Shown: positions 33,641 through 42,211 of the stretch, piece by piece
Position numbering within the stretch: position 1 is the first letter of the stretch
Layout: each line of letters begins with the position of its first letter
From: an uncultured bacterium
Lineage (GTDB): Bacteria > Cyanobacteriota > Vampirovibrionia > Gastranaerophilales > Gastranaerophilaceae
Direction: 5' to 3'
Length of the DNA stretch: 64,000 bases
Assembly: GCA_902779645.1 (NCBI GenBank)
Contig: CACZCH010000008.1
Coordinates: forward strand, 1 to 64,000
Notes under the pieces: generated by a model
Database searches by the model: none
Told to the model about the DNA's origin: nothing
What the model saw: the letters and a program-made list of their open reading frames with translations, nothing else
Program-made: the position numbers and the translations under genes

Positions 33641-34675
33641 TTAAAATTGTTCCAAAAATCTTTTATCATTATTAAAGAACAATCTGATGTCATCAATTGC
33701 ATATTTTAGCATAGCAAGTCTTTCAACGCCCATACCGAATGCAAACCCCGTATAAATATCAGGATCGATTCCTACACCTTTAAGAACGTTAGTGTCAACC
33801 ATACCGCACCCTAATACTTCTAGCCAGCCTGTCCCTGAACAAGTACGGCATCCTTTACCTTGGCACATAATACATTGAACATCGACTTCAGCAGAAGGCT
33901 CGGTAAACGGGAAAAAACTGCTTCTGAATCTTGTCGGACGAGCAGAGCCGAAATATAATCTGATGAATTCGTTTAAAACACCCTTCAAATCACCGAAAGT
34001 GATATTTTTATCAACATACAAACCTTCTATTTGGTGGAAGAAATTGTTTTTTCTTGCGTTAATATTTTCGTTTCTGTAAACTCTCCCCGGAGCAATAATC
34101 TTAATCGGAGGTTTTTGATTCTCCATAACGTGAATTTGCGCGCCGGAAGTCTGACTTCTTAAAACGACTCCTTCAAGCCCCTTTACATAAAACGTATCTT
34201 GGACATCACGTGCAGGGTGGTCTTTTGGTACGTTTAACATATCAAAGTTGTAATATTCTGTTTCAACTTCAGGAGAAAATTCCGGAGCGGCAACAGAAAA
34301 ACCAAGACTTTGAAATATAGATACAATTTCATCAGTTGTAGAAGTTAACGGATGAATTTTTCCCTGCGGGGTGTATTTACCGCTTAAAGTTATATCAATT
34401 CTATCTTTTTGTAATTTTTCATTCAATTCTTTTTGATAAAATTTGTCATGTTTTTCTTTTAAAAGAGATTCCAAATCTTGTGTAATTTGGTTAGCCAAAG
34501 CACCAACTATTCTCTTATCTTCGTCAGATAAATCCTTAAGACCTTTTTTAATTGAGTTAAATTCACCTTTACGGCTTAAATATTTTAGTCTTATATCATC
34601 TATATCAGATATAGAAACTGCTTTTTCAATGTCGCTTTTTGCTGAATTATAAATATTTTCTAATTGTGCTTTCAT
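33641..34675 (-). CDS. pheS: Phenylalanyl-tRNA synthetase alpha subunit
   Basis: Catalytic class II subunit charging tRNA-Phe. The 344-aa protein has the N-terminal coiled coil that binds tRNA (LENIYNSAKSDIEKA...RLKYLSRKGEF), motif 2 PGRVYRNENINARKNNFFHQ, the HAHSSxQ-like SQTSGAQIHVMENQ, FRSSFFPFTEPSAEVDV and motif 3 GFAFGMGVERLAMLKY. An inserted CxxCxGKGCRTCSGTGW cysteine cluster looks like a zinc knuckle near the active site, seen in some PheS proteins. AAGGGAG stands 8 nt before ATG. The partner pheT is not adjacent, although it usually is. Confidence 0.96.
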   Translation of the reverse strand: MKAQLENIYNSAKSDIEKAVSISDIDDIRLKYLSRKGEFNSIKKGLKDLSDEDKRIVGALANQITQDLESLLKEKHDKFYQKELNEKLQKDRIDITLSGKYTPQGKIHPLTSTTDEIVSIFQSLGFSVAAPEFSPEVETEYYNFDMLNVPKDHPARDVQDTFYVKGLEGVVLRSQTSGAQIHVMENQKPPIKIIAPGRVYRNENINARKNNFFHQIEGLYVDKNITFGDLKGVLNEFIRLYFGSARPTRFRSSFFPFTEPSAEVDVQCIMCQGKGCRTCSGTGWLEVLGCGMVDTNVLKGVGIDPDIYTGFAFGMGVERLAMLKYAIDDIRLFFNNDKRFLEQF

Positions 34676-34920
34676 TATATTTTCTCCCTTAGTCTCAATA
34701 TTACCGCGGACAGGGGTAAATGTAAAGATACAAAGATATTGAAAGCACTAATGTCTTGAGATATTTAATATGTTTAAATAAAAACTTCCTTAGAGCCTTA
34801 GTGTCCTTTGTCTTAATATCTTCTCTTATTTCCACCATACAGATGATGTCATGTTCAAAAATTTTTATTATTCTGATAAAAGAGGGATAGTGTGACCTCA
34901 TATCGGGAGAAAAGGAAAAG
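34676..34920. other. Intergenic gap with a repeat-like stretch, no gene
   Basis: On the minus strand the bases around 34780-34830 read ATTAAGACAAAGGACACTAA, a type of short repetitive sequence common between genes. A GGGGTAAAT motif is at 34717. A 66-codon minus-strand frame (34701-34901) crosses it, but it lacks a ribosome site and coding character. Confidence 0.5.
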
Positions 34921-35124
34921 ATGTTAAATACGGTTTCGAAACCTGAGTCATACGAAATTTCAAACTCTATTACAAAGAATTGGACAACTCAAGCAATTGA
35001 ATGTTATAAACTTAACGGAAACTGTGCGGAATGTTCAATAAGGCAAGCTCATTATACATTTGACTGCCAAATGCCAAAGGTTGTTGAAATACTCAAACTT
35101 ATAAACGGTGAACCGGAGGAATAG
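34921..35124 (+). CDS. Small cysteine-containing protein, 67 aa
   Basis: A short cytoplasmic protein with three or four Cys (ECYKLNGNCAECSIRQ and YTFDCQM), which could bind a metal. The motif C-x6-C-x2-C recalls small helix-turn or zinc-binding proteins, but I do not recognise the family. GGAGAAAAGGAAAAG precedes the ATG. It stands alone, convergent with the LCP gene. Coding character (codon use, ribosome site, stop followed by a GTGAC repeat) is good; function is unknown. Confidence 0.7.
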   Translation: MLNTVSKPESYEISNSITKNWTTQAIECYKLNGNCAECSIRQAHYTFDCQMPKVVEILKLINGEPEE

Positions 35125-35127
35125 AAA

Positions 35128-35145
35128 AGTGACGAAGTCACTCTG
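35128..35145 (+). repeat. Short GTGACGAAGTCAC palindrome
   Basis: AAGTGACGAAGTCACT. Related GTGACGGAGT arrays are at 43516-43632 and 47249-47368. Confidence 0.5.
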
Positions 35146-35159
35146 TAAAAAATTAAATC

Positions 35160-36470
35160 TTACCCTTCGGCAAGCACAATAGTAAAGTCGCTTCCGACTG
35201 AGAAGTTTTCTGTCGGGTCATAAATAAACTGAACTTTGTTTAATTGAGGCATTTTCTTTTGAAGCCAGTTATAGAAATCAACCGTTACTTCGTTTCTGTT
35301 TGCTACAAATCTTGTGTGAGATAAGTGTGTTATTTTCAGAGTATTAACTTCAAAACCAAGTTCTTTTAGTTGGTCTTGGAGCGCCATAGCCTCTTTTTCT
35401 TTTAAAGGCGAATACATAATTCCGGCTTTAAATTTAGAAAAGTCAGATTCGACTTTGTCGCGATAAATAATTCTGTCTATAACTTCTTGTGTTTTTTGAG
35501 GGTCAAGAATCCAGTAGCTTATGTAGCCTTTTTGGTTTGGAGCTCCTGGGAGTGTTGCAATTTCAATTTTGTTTTCGTCGACACCCTTCAAGAATCCTGC
35601 ATATTGTGATAATTCATATATGCTCATATCTGTTTTGATATATGTTTTGCAAATATTCAATACTTCCGGAATTTTAGCAATGGTGTCTAAAGATTTCATT
35701 TTTTCAAAGAAGCTTCTCATAAACCATTGTTGTCTTTGAGTTCTGCCGATATCACCAAGCCCATCTTTACGATATCTTAGATATCCGACTGCTTGTTTAC
35801 CGTTTAGAATATTATTTCCTTTGTTTAAATCAATATGCAAATGTCCGGCCCAATCGTGGTATTTCATAGGCTTTTCAACATAAATCGGAACACCGCCAAG
35901 TGCATCAACTATTTTTTCGACAGCTTCATCATGAACAATTATATAGTGGTCAATTTTTATCCCGAAAGTTTCTTTGAGTGTTTTCTTGACCAAGTTAACT
36001 CCACCGAGAGCGTGTGCAGAATTTATTTTTGAAACACCTTTGTTATCAGGCAAGTAAACTTTACTGTCTCTCGGAATAGAAATTGCTTTGAGAGTACGTG
36101 TTCTGGGGTCAACGTTTACGACCATAATGGTATCGGAACGAGTACCTTCCCAAAGGTCAGCACCTTCGCCGTTAGAATCTATACCAAGCAGAAGAATGTT
36201 TTGCCTTCTTGGAGAGAACGGAACTTGAAACCCTTTTTTCTTGCGTGAAAACTTGAAAAATCCTGAATCTTCGGCTTGTGCAAGATTGATTTTGTCAATC
36301 AGGATGGTATTTTCTACTATAATCACACAAATTACAGCCAAAAAGAATGCTAAAATAACAGTAAAAAAGATTTTAGGAAAGTTCGAGGTTTTTTTCTGCT
36401 GTCTTTCCATTCTTATTTGGTTTAAAAATGCTTTATATTCTTCTTGTTGATAATTATTAGCCGTTTTCAT
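35160..36470 (-). CDS. LytR-CpsA-Psr (LCP) family cell-wall ligase
   Basis: Membrane enzyme attaching polyprenyl-linked polymers to peptidoglycan. The 436-aa protein has a cytoplasmic head (1-32), one TM helix (33-53), the LCP catalytic domain (about 95-290; NILLLGIDSN, RSDTIMVVNV, SIPRDSKV, GKQAVGYLRYRKD, GDIGRTQRQQ with the Arg residues that hold pyrophosphate) and a C-terminal LytR_C domain (about 340-436; LGFEVNTLKITHLSHTR). The promoter TTGATT-17-TATAAT is clear upstream on this strand. In diderms such proteins may fix capsule or wall glycans. It is divergent from the GT9 gene. Confidence 0.92.
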   Translation of the reverse strand: MKTANNYQQEEYKAFLNQIRMERQQKKTSNFPKIFFTVILAFFLAVICVIIVENTILIDKINLAQAEDSGFFKFSRKKKGFQVPFSPRRQNILLLGIDSNGEGADLWEGTRSDTIMVVNVDPRTRTLKAISIPRDSKVYLPDNKGVSKINSAHALGGVNLVKKTLKETFGIKIDHYIIVHDEAVEKIVDALGGVPIYVEKPMKYHDWAGHLHIDLNKGNNILNGKQAVGYLRYRKDGLGDIGRTQRQQWFMRSFFEKMKSLDTIAKIPEVLNICKTYIKTDMSIYELSQYAGFLKGVDENKIEIATLPGAPNQKGYISYWILDPQKTQEVIDRIIYRDKVESDFSKFKAGIMYSPLKEKEAMALQDQLKELGFEVNTLKITHLSHTRFVANRNEVTVDFYNWLQKKMPQLNKVQFIYDPTENFSVGSDFTIVLAEG

Positions 36471-36489
36471 TGATTTTCTCTCTTACGTA

Positions 36490-36518
36490 ATTATATTTTA
36501 AGCAAAAACTAAAATCAA
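36490..36518 (-). promoter_or_regulatory. Sigma-70 promoter of the LCP gene
   Basis: On the minus strand TTGATT (36518-36513), 17-bp spacer, TATAAT (36495-36490). The leader is short (~13 nt after the predicted start) and contains AGAGAG. Confidence 0.65.
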
Positions 36519-36585
36519 TCCGAAAAGATTAAAATTAAAACTCGTAACCTTGAATTTGTTGTTTTTTTCCGCTAAAACTTAATAT

Positions 36586-37584
36586 ATGAAAAATAAAGCA
36601 AAAAGAATTTTGTTCATAAATTTTGGCGGGCTGGGCGATGAAATATTATTTCTGCCTTCAATTATTTCCGTAAAAAAAGAATTTCCTAATTCAGAAATAA
36701 CTCTTGCATTAGAGCCCAGAAGTAAAGGTATAACAACACTAACGAACATTATTGATAAAACTCTCTTTGCAGATATTAAAAATGGCAATAAGTATTTTGC
36801 GCTTCTGAAACTGCTTTTCCAAATTTGGACTAGGAAGTTTGATGTTGTCATATCTTCAGGCGGGAATAAATTTATTTCTTTATTTTTGTTTTCAACCTTT
36901 ATTCCAAAACGTTACGGATACAATTCAGGTAAATTAAGCGAACTCTTATTAACAAAAGCAATACACTTAAACAAAAACCAGTATGCAGTAAGTATGTATC
37001 ACGATTTGGTAAGAGATATTACAAATAACAAAACAGAGCTTCCGCAAATTGATGTTGAAAAAAAAGAGGTTATCCCAAATTCTATACTTATTCATCCGGG
37101 GGTAAGCCTGATGAGTGTAAACAAAGGAATGGTTAAAACAGTATCTGCCGAAATTTGGGCGGAAGTTGTTGAAAAACTTTCAGATAGAGGTAAAAAAGTT
37201 TTTCTTGCAGGCGGGCCGGATGACAAAGAAATAATAGAAAAAATCGTTAAAACCGTGCCTAATGAAAAATACACAAATATGTACGGAAAAACAAAAAATC
37301 TAAGAGAACTTGCCGAATTAATTTCAAGTGCGGAAAAATTCTTATGTTCGGATTCTGCTCCATTGCATATCGGGGTTTCACTCGGGGTACAAACTTATGT
37401 AATTTTTGGTTCAACTGATGATAAAAAATTAATTCCGCAAAACGATAAAGTCATCCCTATAAAAGCAAAAAATTGTAACTGCCCGCTTCGACCCTGTTTG
37501 TGGGAAAAACGCCAAACAACCTGTGAAAGTTTAGATTGCTTAAAAATTTCTGCAGATGAAATAGTTGCTATAGTGATAAAGTAG
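36586..37584 (+). CDS. Glycosyltransferase family 9 (heptosyltransferase-like)
   Basis: A GT-B enzyme of the ADP-heptose:LPS heptosyltransferase family, 332 aa. The N-terminal motif ILFINFGGLGDEILFLPSI and C-terminal nucleotide-binding region SSAEKFLCSDSAPLHIGVSLG with VIFGSTD are typical. The tail has a Cys cluster (NCNCPLRPCLWEKRQTTC...LDCL) found in many GT9 members. It implies an LPS-like or capsule glycan and so an outer membrane. TTGAAT-17-TAAAAC ends 7 nt before the ATG and no ribosome site is present, so the transcript may be leaderless. Divergent from the LCP gene. Confidence 0.9.
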   Translation: MKNKAKRILFINFGGLGDEILFLPSIISVKKEFPNSEITLALEPRSKGITTLTNIIDKTLFADIKNGNKYFALLKLLFQIWTRKFDVVISSGGNKFISLFLFSTFIPKRYGYNSGKLSELLLTKAIHLNKNQYAVSMYHDLVRDITNNKTELPQIDVEKKEVIPNSILIHPGVSLMSVNKGMVKTVSAEIWAEVVEKLSDRGKKVFLAGGPDDKEIIEKIVKTVPNEKYTNMYGKTKNLRELAELISSAEKFLCSDSAPLHIGVSLGVQTYVIFGSTDDKKLIPQNDKVIPIKAKNCNCPLRPCLWEKRQTTCESLDCLKISADEIVAIVIK

Positions 37585-37731
37585 AGAAAGAATAATGTTA
37601 AAAACACTCGTTCAATTGATTATTTCATAGTTTACTAGTTTTGAACTTGTGAGAATTTTATTAACGAATCTCAATATTGTAACAAGATTTTGAAAATCTT
37701 TACAATTGGCTTAATCCCAGTCATAATGCCT

Positions 37732-37773
37732 AATAGAATAGAATAGAATAGAATAGAATAGAATAGAATAGAA
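37732..37773 (+). repeat. Pentanucleotide tract (AATAG) x8
   Basis: Eight uninterrupted AATAG units and a partial ninth. The tract ends 8 bp before the conserved CGCAATTT box of the next gene, a position where copy-number change could alter promoter activity. Confidence 0.95.
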
Positions 37774-37781
37774 AAACCGTG

Positions 37782-37810
37782 CGCAATTTTTAAAAAGCTT
37801 CTGACTTTAT
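37782..37810 (+). promoter_or_regulatory. Conserved bipartite upstream box (copy 2)
   Basis: CGCAATTT (37782-37789) and GACTTTAT (37803-37810), again 21 bp start to start, followed by ATATATGTAAGAT. Confidence 0.6.
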
Positions 37811-37869
37811 ATATATGTAAGATTTATAAAATCTGGGAAAAAGTAAAGTTAATATAAAGGAGATTGATT

Positions 37870-38466
37870 ATGGTTACAGGATTAAAGCAACTGGGTAATA
37901 GTTCTTATGCAATTGAAATGTTTAAAGGATTATTAACTCGAATCGGTAAAAAAACAAAAGAAGCAAGTTTAATTGGTAGAACCTCAAAGGGTAATTTAAT
38001 ATTTAGATTTGGTGATAGTCCTATATCATCACAAAAAGCTTATTATGCAGTTAATGAAGCTGAGTTAATGAGTGGCCAACTTAATGGGAAATATATAGAA
38101 AGATACTCTGGACTATTTCCTTGGACAGAGCAGTTCCAAGGTTCAGGTTATCGTGTTGAAAATTTAAAATCAGATTATGATGGTATAGGAAGAATATTTT
38201 CCTTAGATAGAAAAACAGGTAATTATACAGTTAAAATGTATGAAGACGTTAAACACGGTTATACTTTTCCATCTCCAACTGCCAGTGTAACTTTAAATTC
38301 AAAAAATCAATTGGTTAGTGGTACATATAGGGATATAGATGTTATTGTACGAGAACCCGGGTGTGCGCCATATGTACATAAAAGACCAAATGTTGTTCCG
38401 TCAGATTCAACAGTATATCCTAATGTCACAAAGGCTTTAGAAGAAGGAATTAAAAAGTATTGTTAA
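37870..38466 (+). CDS. Unknown 198-aa protein under the conserved upstream box
   Basis: No family recognised. The protein has no signal peptide or TM helix. The N-terminus (MVTGLKQLGNSSYAIEMFKG) is helical. The rest looks beta-rich with Gly, Tyr and Thr (NGKYIERYSGLFPWTEQ, SPTASVTLNSKNQLVSGTYR), and one Cys-Pro motif lies near the end (REPGCAPYVHKRP). AAAGGAG lies 7 nt before ATG 37870; the in-frame TTG two codons earlier is less likely. The gene is preceded by the (AATAG)8 tract and by the box it shares with the adhesin and the kinase-like protein, so it may be part of a variable, envelope-related set. Confidence 0.75.
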   Translation: MVTGLKQLGNSSYAIEMFKGLLTRIGKKTKEASLIGRTSKGNLIFRFGDSPISSQKAYYAVNEAELMSGQLNGKYIERYSGLFPWTEQFQGSGYRVENLKSDYDGIGRIFSLDRKTGNYTVKMYEDVKHGYTFPSPTASVTLNSKNQLVSGTYRDIDVIVREPGCAPYVHKRPNVVPSDSTVYPNVTKALEEGIKKYC

Positions 38467-38514
38467 GAAATATCAATATATTTATGAATAGGAGTTCTTA
38501 GGACAGTTATGTAG

Positions 38515-38537
38515 GGTGCATCGTTTGATGCACCTTT
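38515..38537 (+). terminator. Weak terminator-like hairpin
   Basis: GGTGCATC pairs with GATGCACC around GTTT, followed by only three T's. It could instead be a remnant of a dispersed palindrome. Confidence 0.4.
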
Positions 38538-38683
38538 AAAATATATTTGTTCGGTTAAAGTCAAACCATACTTTTTCAAATTACCTATTTTGTCCTTTTT
38601 TTGTGATTAGTGCAATTTTTTGGAGCAAGAATAAATGCATTTTATCTAATTACTGTACCATTTGCTTAAAAAATCTTAACCAT

Positions 38684-38712
38684 TTGAAATAGTAATATAG
38701 TTAGGTTATGAT
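38684..38712 (+). promoter_or_regulatory. Sigma-70-type promoter of the fliFGHI cluster
   Basis: TTGAAA (38684-38689), 17-bp spacer, TATGAT (38707-38712), predicted start about 38719. No sigma-28 or sigma-54 signature is seen here. Confidence 0.6.
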
Positions 38713-38742
38713 TATTATTGAGAAATAGTGCGTGGGGAGAAG

Positions 38743-40302
38743 ATGGAAAACAATTACTTTGCACTTTTAGCTAATGATATGAAGAAGTTATGGAACGGGC
38801 TGGACGGGGCTCAAAAGCTCGGCATGCTTGTTTTGATTATAGTTACGATTATTGCAGCAACATTCTTTTTATCAAAAGCTATGGAGCCGGATTGGGTAGT
38901 TTTATACTCTGATTTAAACGAAGTTGATACTATAAGCATAGTAGAGGGGATGAAGAAAAACGGTTACAAATACAAAGTTTCCGAAGACCATAAGTCTGTA
39001 TTGGTTCCTTCCAATGTAAGAGACGAAATGAGAGTTTATGTTGCCGAAAATGATTTGATTAAAAATCAGGATGCCGGATTTGAACTCCTAGATAACATGC
39101 AGTTAGGTTCAACTGACTTTAAAAATAAACTTACAAAACAAAGAATTTTCCAAGGAGAATTAGTTCGTTCAATTGAAAAAATTCAAGGTATTAAATACGC
39201 TCGTGTTCAGCTTGCAGAACCGGAACGCTCTATTTTTGAAGACAGTGATGAAAAACCTACGGCATCCGTAATTTTGGTTCTTGAACCGGGGTATAAAATT
39301 AAGAGTGCACAAGTTAAAGCTGTTAAAAATTTAGTTGCATATTCCGTTCCGAGAATGACGCCGGAGCAGGTATTTATTACTGACCAAGACGGGAATACAC
39401 TTTCCGACGAGACTTCTAAAAACTCTACCGATATGGAGAGTTTCAAAAGTAATTTAGAAAAAGAAACCGCAAAAAAAGTTTCAACTGTGCTGGAAAAAAT
39501 TGTCGGAAAAGGCAATGTTTCAGTACAGGTTAATGCCGATATAGATTTTAATTCAGCAAAAGCTACAATTGAAAGCTATATACCTCTGAATGATGATAAG
39601 GGAGTCGGTGTTGTTACAAGTTCTCAGACTGAAACAGAAACCTATGAAAATCCGAATAATGTTCAAAATCCGCAAAATCTTACACCGCCGGTTACGGTTA
39701 ACAGAAATTTAAATTATACAAAACAAAAAACCGCTGTAAATTACAGTGTATCCAAAGAGGTTAAACAGGTTGTATACGCTCCCGGAACAATTAAAAGATT
39801 GTCTATTGCGGTTGCGGTAAACAAAGTTTTAACAGATGCAGAAAAAGAAGAAGTTAAAAATCTTGTACAATCGGCTTCCGGTATTGATTTCTCAAGAGGC
39901 GATGTAATTTCTGTTTCCGGGTTACAGTTTGAGGGTGCAAGTATTGATAAGAAGAGCCAAGAAAACTTCAATGAACAGTATCAAAGAGAACAATTGATGT
40001 ACTTCATAGGTTCTTCGGTTATTCCGCTTATAGTAATCTTAGTTCTTGGTGGTTTTGCACTGTTGGTATTAAAGGGTTTTGTAACCAAATTGCCGGCTCC
40101 GAGACGTGTTGAACGCAGATATGAAGAAGAATATGAAGCACGACAGGAAGAAGAAGAAAGAGAAGAAGAAGCTCCAAGAATTGAATTAGACAAAAAAGAA
40201 ATAAGGTCTCAAAAAGACCAAAGCATCAACGAATTGAATGAAGCTGTAATGTCAGCTCCGGAAGAAGCTGCTAAATTACTTGTTTCATATATTAAAGATT
40301 AG
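38743..40302 (+). CDS. fliF: Flagellar MS-ring protein FliF
   Basis: Forms the membrane-embedded base of the flagellar motor and export gate. The 519-aa protein has TM1 (about 28-48), ring-building motifs RBM1-RBM3 (YSDLNEVDTISIVEGMKKNGYK when read across the motif; LTKQRIFQGELVRSI; YARVQLAEPERSIF), a periplasmic region, TM2 (about 423-445) and the cytoplasmic tail that binds FliG (ELNEAVMSAPEEAAKLL). I prefer ATG 38743, preceded by GGGGAG, to the upstream GTG 38728. First gene of the local flagellar cluster; fliE and flgBC, which often precede it, are absent. Confidence 0.95.
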   Translation: MENNYFALLANDMKKLWNGLDGAQKLGMLVLIIVTIIAATFFLSKAMEPDWVVLYSDLNEVDTISIVEGMKKNGYKYKVSEDHKSVLVPSNVRDEMRVYVAENDLIKNQDAGFELLDNMQLGSTDFKNKLTKQRIFQGELVRSIEKIQGIKYARVQLAEPERSIFEDSDEKPTASVILVLEPGYKIKSAQVKAVKNLVAYSVPRMTPEQVFITDQDGNTLSDETSKNSTDMESFKSNLEKETAKKVSTVLEKIVGKGNVSVQVNADIDFNSAKATIESYIPLNDDKGVGVVTSSQTETETYENPNNVQNPQNLTPPVTVNRNLNYTKQKTAVNYSVSKEVKQVVYAPGTIKRLSIAVAVNKVLTDAEKEEVKNLVQSASGIDFSRGDVISVSGLQFEGASIDKKSQENFNEQYQREQLMYFIGSSVIPLIVILVLGGFALLVLKGFVTKLPAPRRVERRYEEEYEARQEEEEREEEAPRIELDKKEIRSQKDQSINELNEAVMSAPEEAAKLLVSYIKD

Positions 40303-40410
40303 AGAGGAGGATAGTGGCTAGGTTAATAAGAACAAAGTTAATAGGTTAGTAAGAAATATTTAAAAAGCACTTATTCACTTATTCACTTATTCACTTATTC
40401 ACTTATTATA
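40303..40410 (+). other. Displaced ribosome site and probable small insertion before fliG
   Basis: AGAGGAGG (40303-40310) directly follows the fliF stop but is now followed by GTG and an 11-codon frame ending at 40349. It lies about 100 nt before fliG. The trinucleotide ATA stands both after the ribosome site (40311-40313) and right before fliG ATG (40408-40410), as an insertion with a short target duplication would leave. Confidence 0.45.
40368..40407 (+). repeat. Octanucleotide tract (CACTTATT) x5 at the fliG start
   Basis: Five perfect CACTTATT units ending 3 bp before the fliG ATG, filling the place where a Shine-Dalgarno should be. Confidence 0.95.
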
Positions 40411-41460
40411 ATGGGTATAGAAGAGATAAAAAAAGCCAAAGAAGAGGCAAAAAAAGTTATAACGCGTCCTACACAAAAGGTTGCGGCATTGCTTATTGCT
40501 CTTGGTCCTACAACGGCTTCCGAAATACTCAAAAATATTAAAGATGATGATTTGCTGGAACAGCTTACTCTTGATATTGCAAATCTGGGAAAAGTTTCTG
40601 ACGAGGATTTGAATGATGTATTGAATGAGTTCAAAGCTGTTTTCCAAGCTAAAAACTTTGTTGCCTCAGGTGGTGTTAATTACGCAAAACAACTTCTTGC
40701 TCAGGCTTATGGCGACGCAGAAGCTGCGAAGATGCTGGAAAGAGTTAACTCTATGGTTAATACTAACCCTTTCTATTTCCTAAACGAAGCAGACCCGCAG
40801 CAGTTGGCTAACACATTTGCAACAGAAAATCCTCAGTTATTGGCGCTAATTCTTGCTTATATAAGACCTGAACTTGCGGCGCAGGTTCTGTCTTTTTTAC
40901 CGCCGGATATTCAAGCAATTGTTTCGATGAAAATTGCGGATATGACTCCAACAAACCCCGAAATTTTATCTACGATTGAAGATATTGTAGAACGTAAATT
41001 TTCTGCATTATTGGTTCAAGACTTTTCTAATGCAGGCGGTGTTGAATCTCTGGCAAATATTCTTAACTGTTGTGACCGTGGTACGGAAAAGAATATTATG
41101 GAATGGTTAGATATAGAAAATCAGGAAATGGCACAAGAAGTTCGTGACTTGATGTTCGTATTTGAAGACATTATGATTCTTGATGACCGTGCTATCCAAA
41201 GACTGCTTAGAGAAATTGATACTAAAGAATTGGCTACCGCTCTTAAAGGTACAAAAGATGAAATTAAGGATAAAATCTTTAGAAATATGTCAGAGCGTGC
41301 AAGACAAATGCTTAAAGATGATATGGAATACCTTGGTCCTGTCCGTGCAAAAGAAGTTCAAGATGCTCAAACAAATGTTGTCAGTGCAATCAGAACTCTT
41401 GAAGCAAGTGGTGAAATTACAATTACCCGTGCTAGTGTTGAGGATGAGTTAATTGAGTAA
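40411..41460 (+). CDS. fliG: Flagellar motor switch protein FliG
   Basis: Rotor protein that couples MS ring, C ring and stator and sets the direction of rotation. The 349-aa protein begins with the FliF-binding domain (TRPTQKVAALLIALGP), has the middle EHPQ-like region (ENPQLLALILAYIRPELAAQVLSFLP) and the C-terminal torque helix with charged residues (LLREIDTKELATALKG, IFRNMSERARQMLKDDMEYLGPV). No ribosome site stands before the ATG: five CACTTATT repeats occupy that place, and TATAAT overlaps the start codon. Translation may depend on coupling, on an internal promoter, or on repeat length. It overlaps fliH. Confidence 0.95.
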   Translation: MGIEEIKKAKEEAKKVITRPTQKVAALLIALGPTTASEILKNIKDDDLLEQLTLDIANLGKVSDEDLNDVLNEFKAVFQAKNFVASGGVNYAKQLLAQAYGDAEAAKMLERVNSMVNTNPFYFLNEADPQQLANTFATENPQLLALILAYIRPELAAQVLSFLPPDIQAIVSMKIADMTPTNPEILSTIEDIVERKFSALLVQDFSNAGGVESLANILNCCDRGTEKNIMEWLDIENQEMAQEVRDLMFVFEDIMILDDRAIQRLLREIDTKELATALKGTKDEIKDKIFRNMSERARQMLKDDMEYLGPVRAKEVQDAQTNVVSAIRTLEASGEITITRASVEDELIE

Positions 41461-42211
41461 TAACAGGATAATAAACAAAGAGATAAAAATCGGCGAAAGC
41501 TATGTTCTGCCTATCGAGCAGTCAAAGGTAACTCTGTCTGAAGCAAAAGTAAAAAAAATTCTTGCCGATACGGATGCCAAGGCTCAGCAGATTGTAGATA
41601 ATGCAGATAATAAGTCTCAAATAATTATTGAAACCGCAAATACAGAAGCAACAAGAATCATTGAAGAAGCTCGTAAAAGAGCTCAGGAAGAGTATGAGTC
41701 AATAAAACAGCAAGCTTATGAAGAAGGTTTTGCTAAAGGTGAAGAGGACGGACTTGCCAAGTTTAATAAAGATGCCGAAGACGGTCTCCAAGCATTGGAA
41801 ACTTTGGCACAATCTTCATTTGATATGAAAAAAAATATTATTGACTCCGCATCACGAGATATAGTAGAGCTTATTTCAATAATCTCGGATAAAGTTTGCC
41901 ATGTTAAGTTTAACCCGCAAGTTTTGTATCAAATAACGCTTGATGCAATTAAACTTCTTAATGACAAAGAAAATATTACGATTATAGTAAGTCCAAAACT
42001 TGTAGATTATGTCCAAAAAATGGTTCCAAACTTCAGAGGATCTATATCAAATTTACAATCACTGAAAATAATAGAGGATAGTTCTCTTTCCCCTGATGGT
42101 GTTATAGTGGAAACTCCGACGACAAGGCTTGATTCCCGAATTTCTTCCCAAATAAGCGAGCTTACGCAAAAAATGTTAACAGGTACCGGCGATGGAATGG
42201 GACAAAAATAG
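41453..42211 (+). CDS. fliH: Flagellar assembly protein FliH
   Basis: Stator-like regulator of the export ATPase FliI. The 252-aa protein has a long N-terminal coiled coil (ILADTDAKAQQIVDNADNKS..., IIEEARKRAQEEYE), a GxxxG-like YEEGFAKGEEDGL segment typical of FliH, and the C-terminal FliI-binding domain (VELISIISDKV, IIVSPKLVDYV, DGVIVETPTTRLDSRI). The start is TTG 41453, overlapping the fliG stop by 8 nt, with GAGGATGAG upstream. It overlaps fliI by 20 nt, so fliG-fliH-fliI are tightly coupled. Confidence 0.92.
   Translation: MSNNRIINKEIKIGESYVLPIEQSKVTLSEAKVKKILADTDAKAQQIVDNADNKSQIIIETANTEATRIIEEARKRAQEEYESIKQQAYEEGFAKGEEDGLAKFNKDAEDGLQALETLAQSSFDMKKNIIDSASRDIVELISIISDKVCHVKFNPQVLYQITLDAIKLLNDKENITIIVSPKLVDYVQKMVPNFRGSISNLQSLKIIEDSSLSPDGVIVETPTTRLDSRISSQISELTQKMLTGTGDGMGQK

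Noticed and set aside
34701-34901. 66-aa minus-strand frame upstream of pheS
   Set aside because: Contains the AAGACAAAGGACACTAAGG type of intergenic repeat, lacks a ribosome site and has no protein-like pattern.
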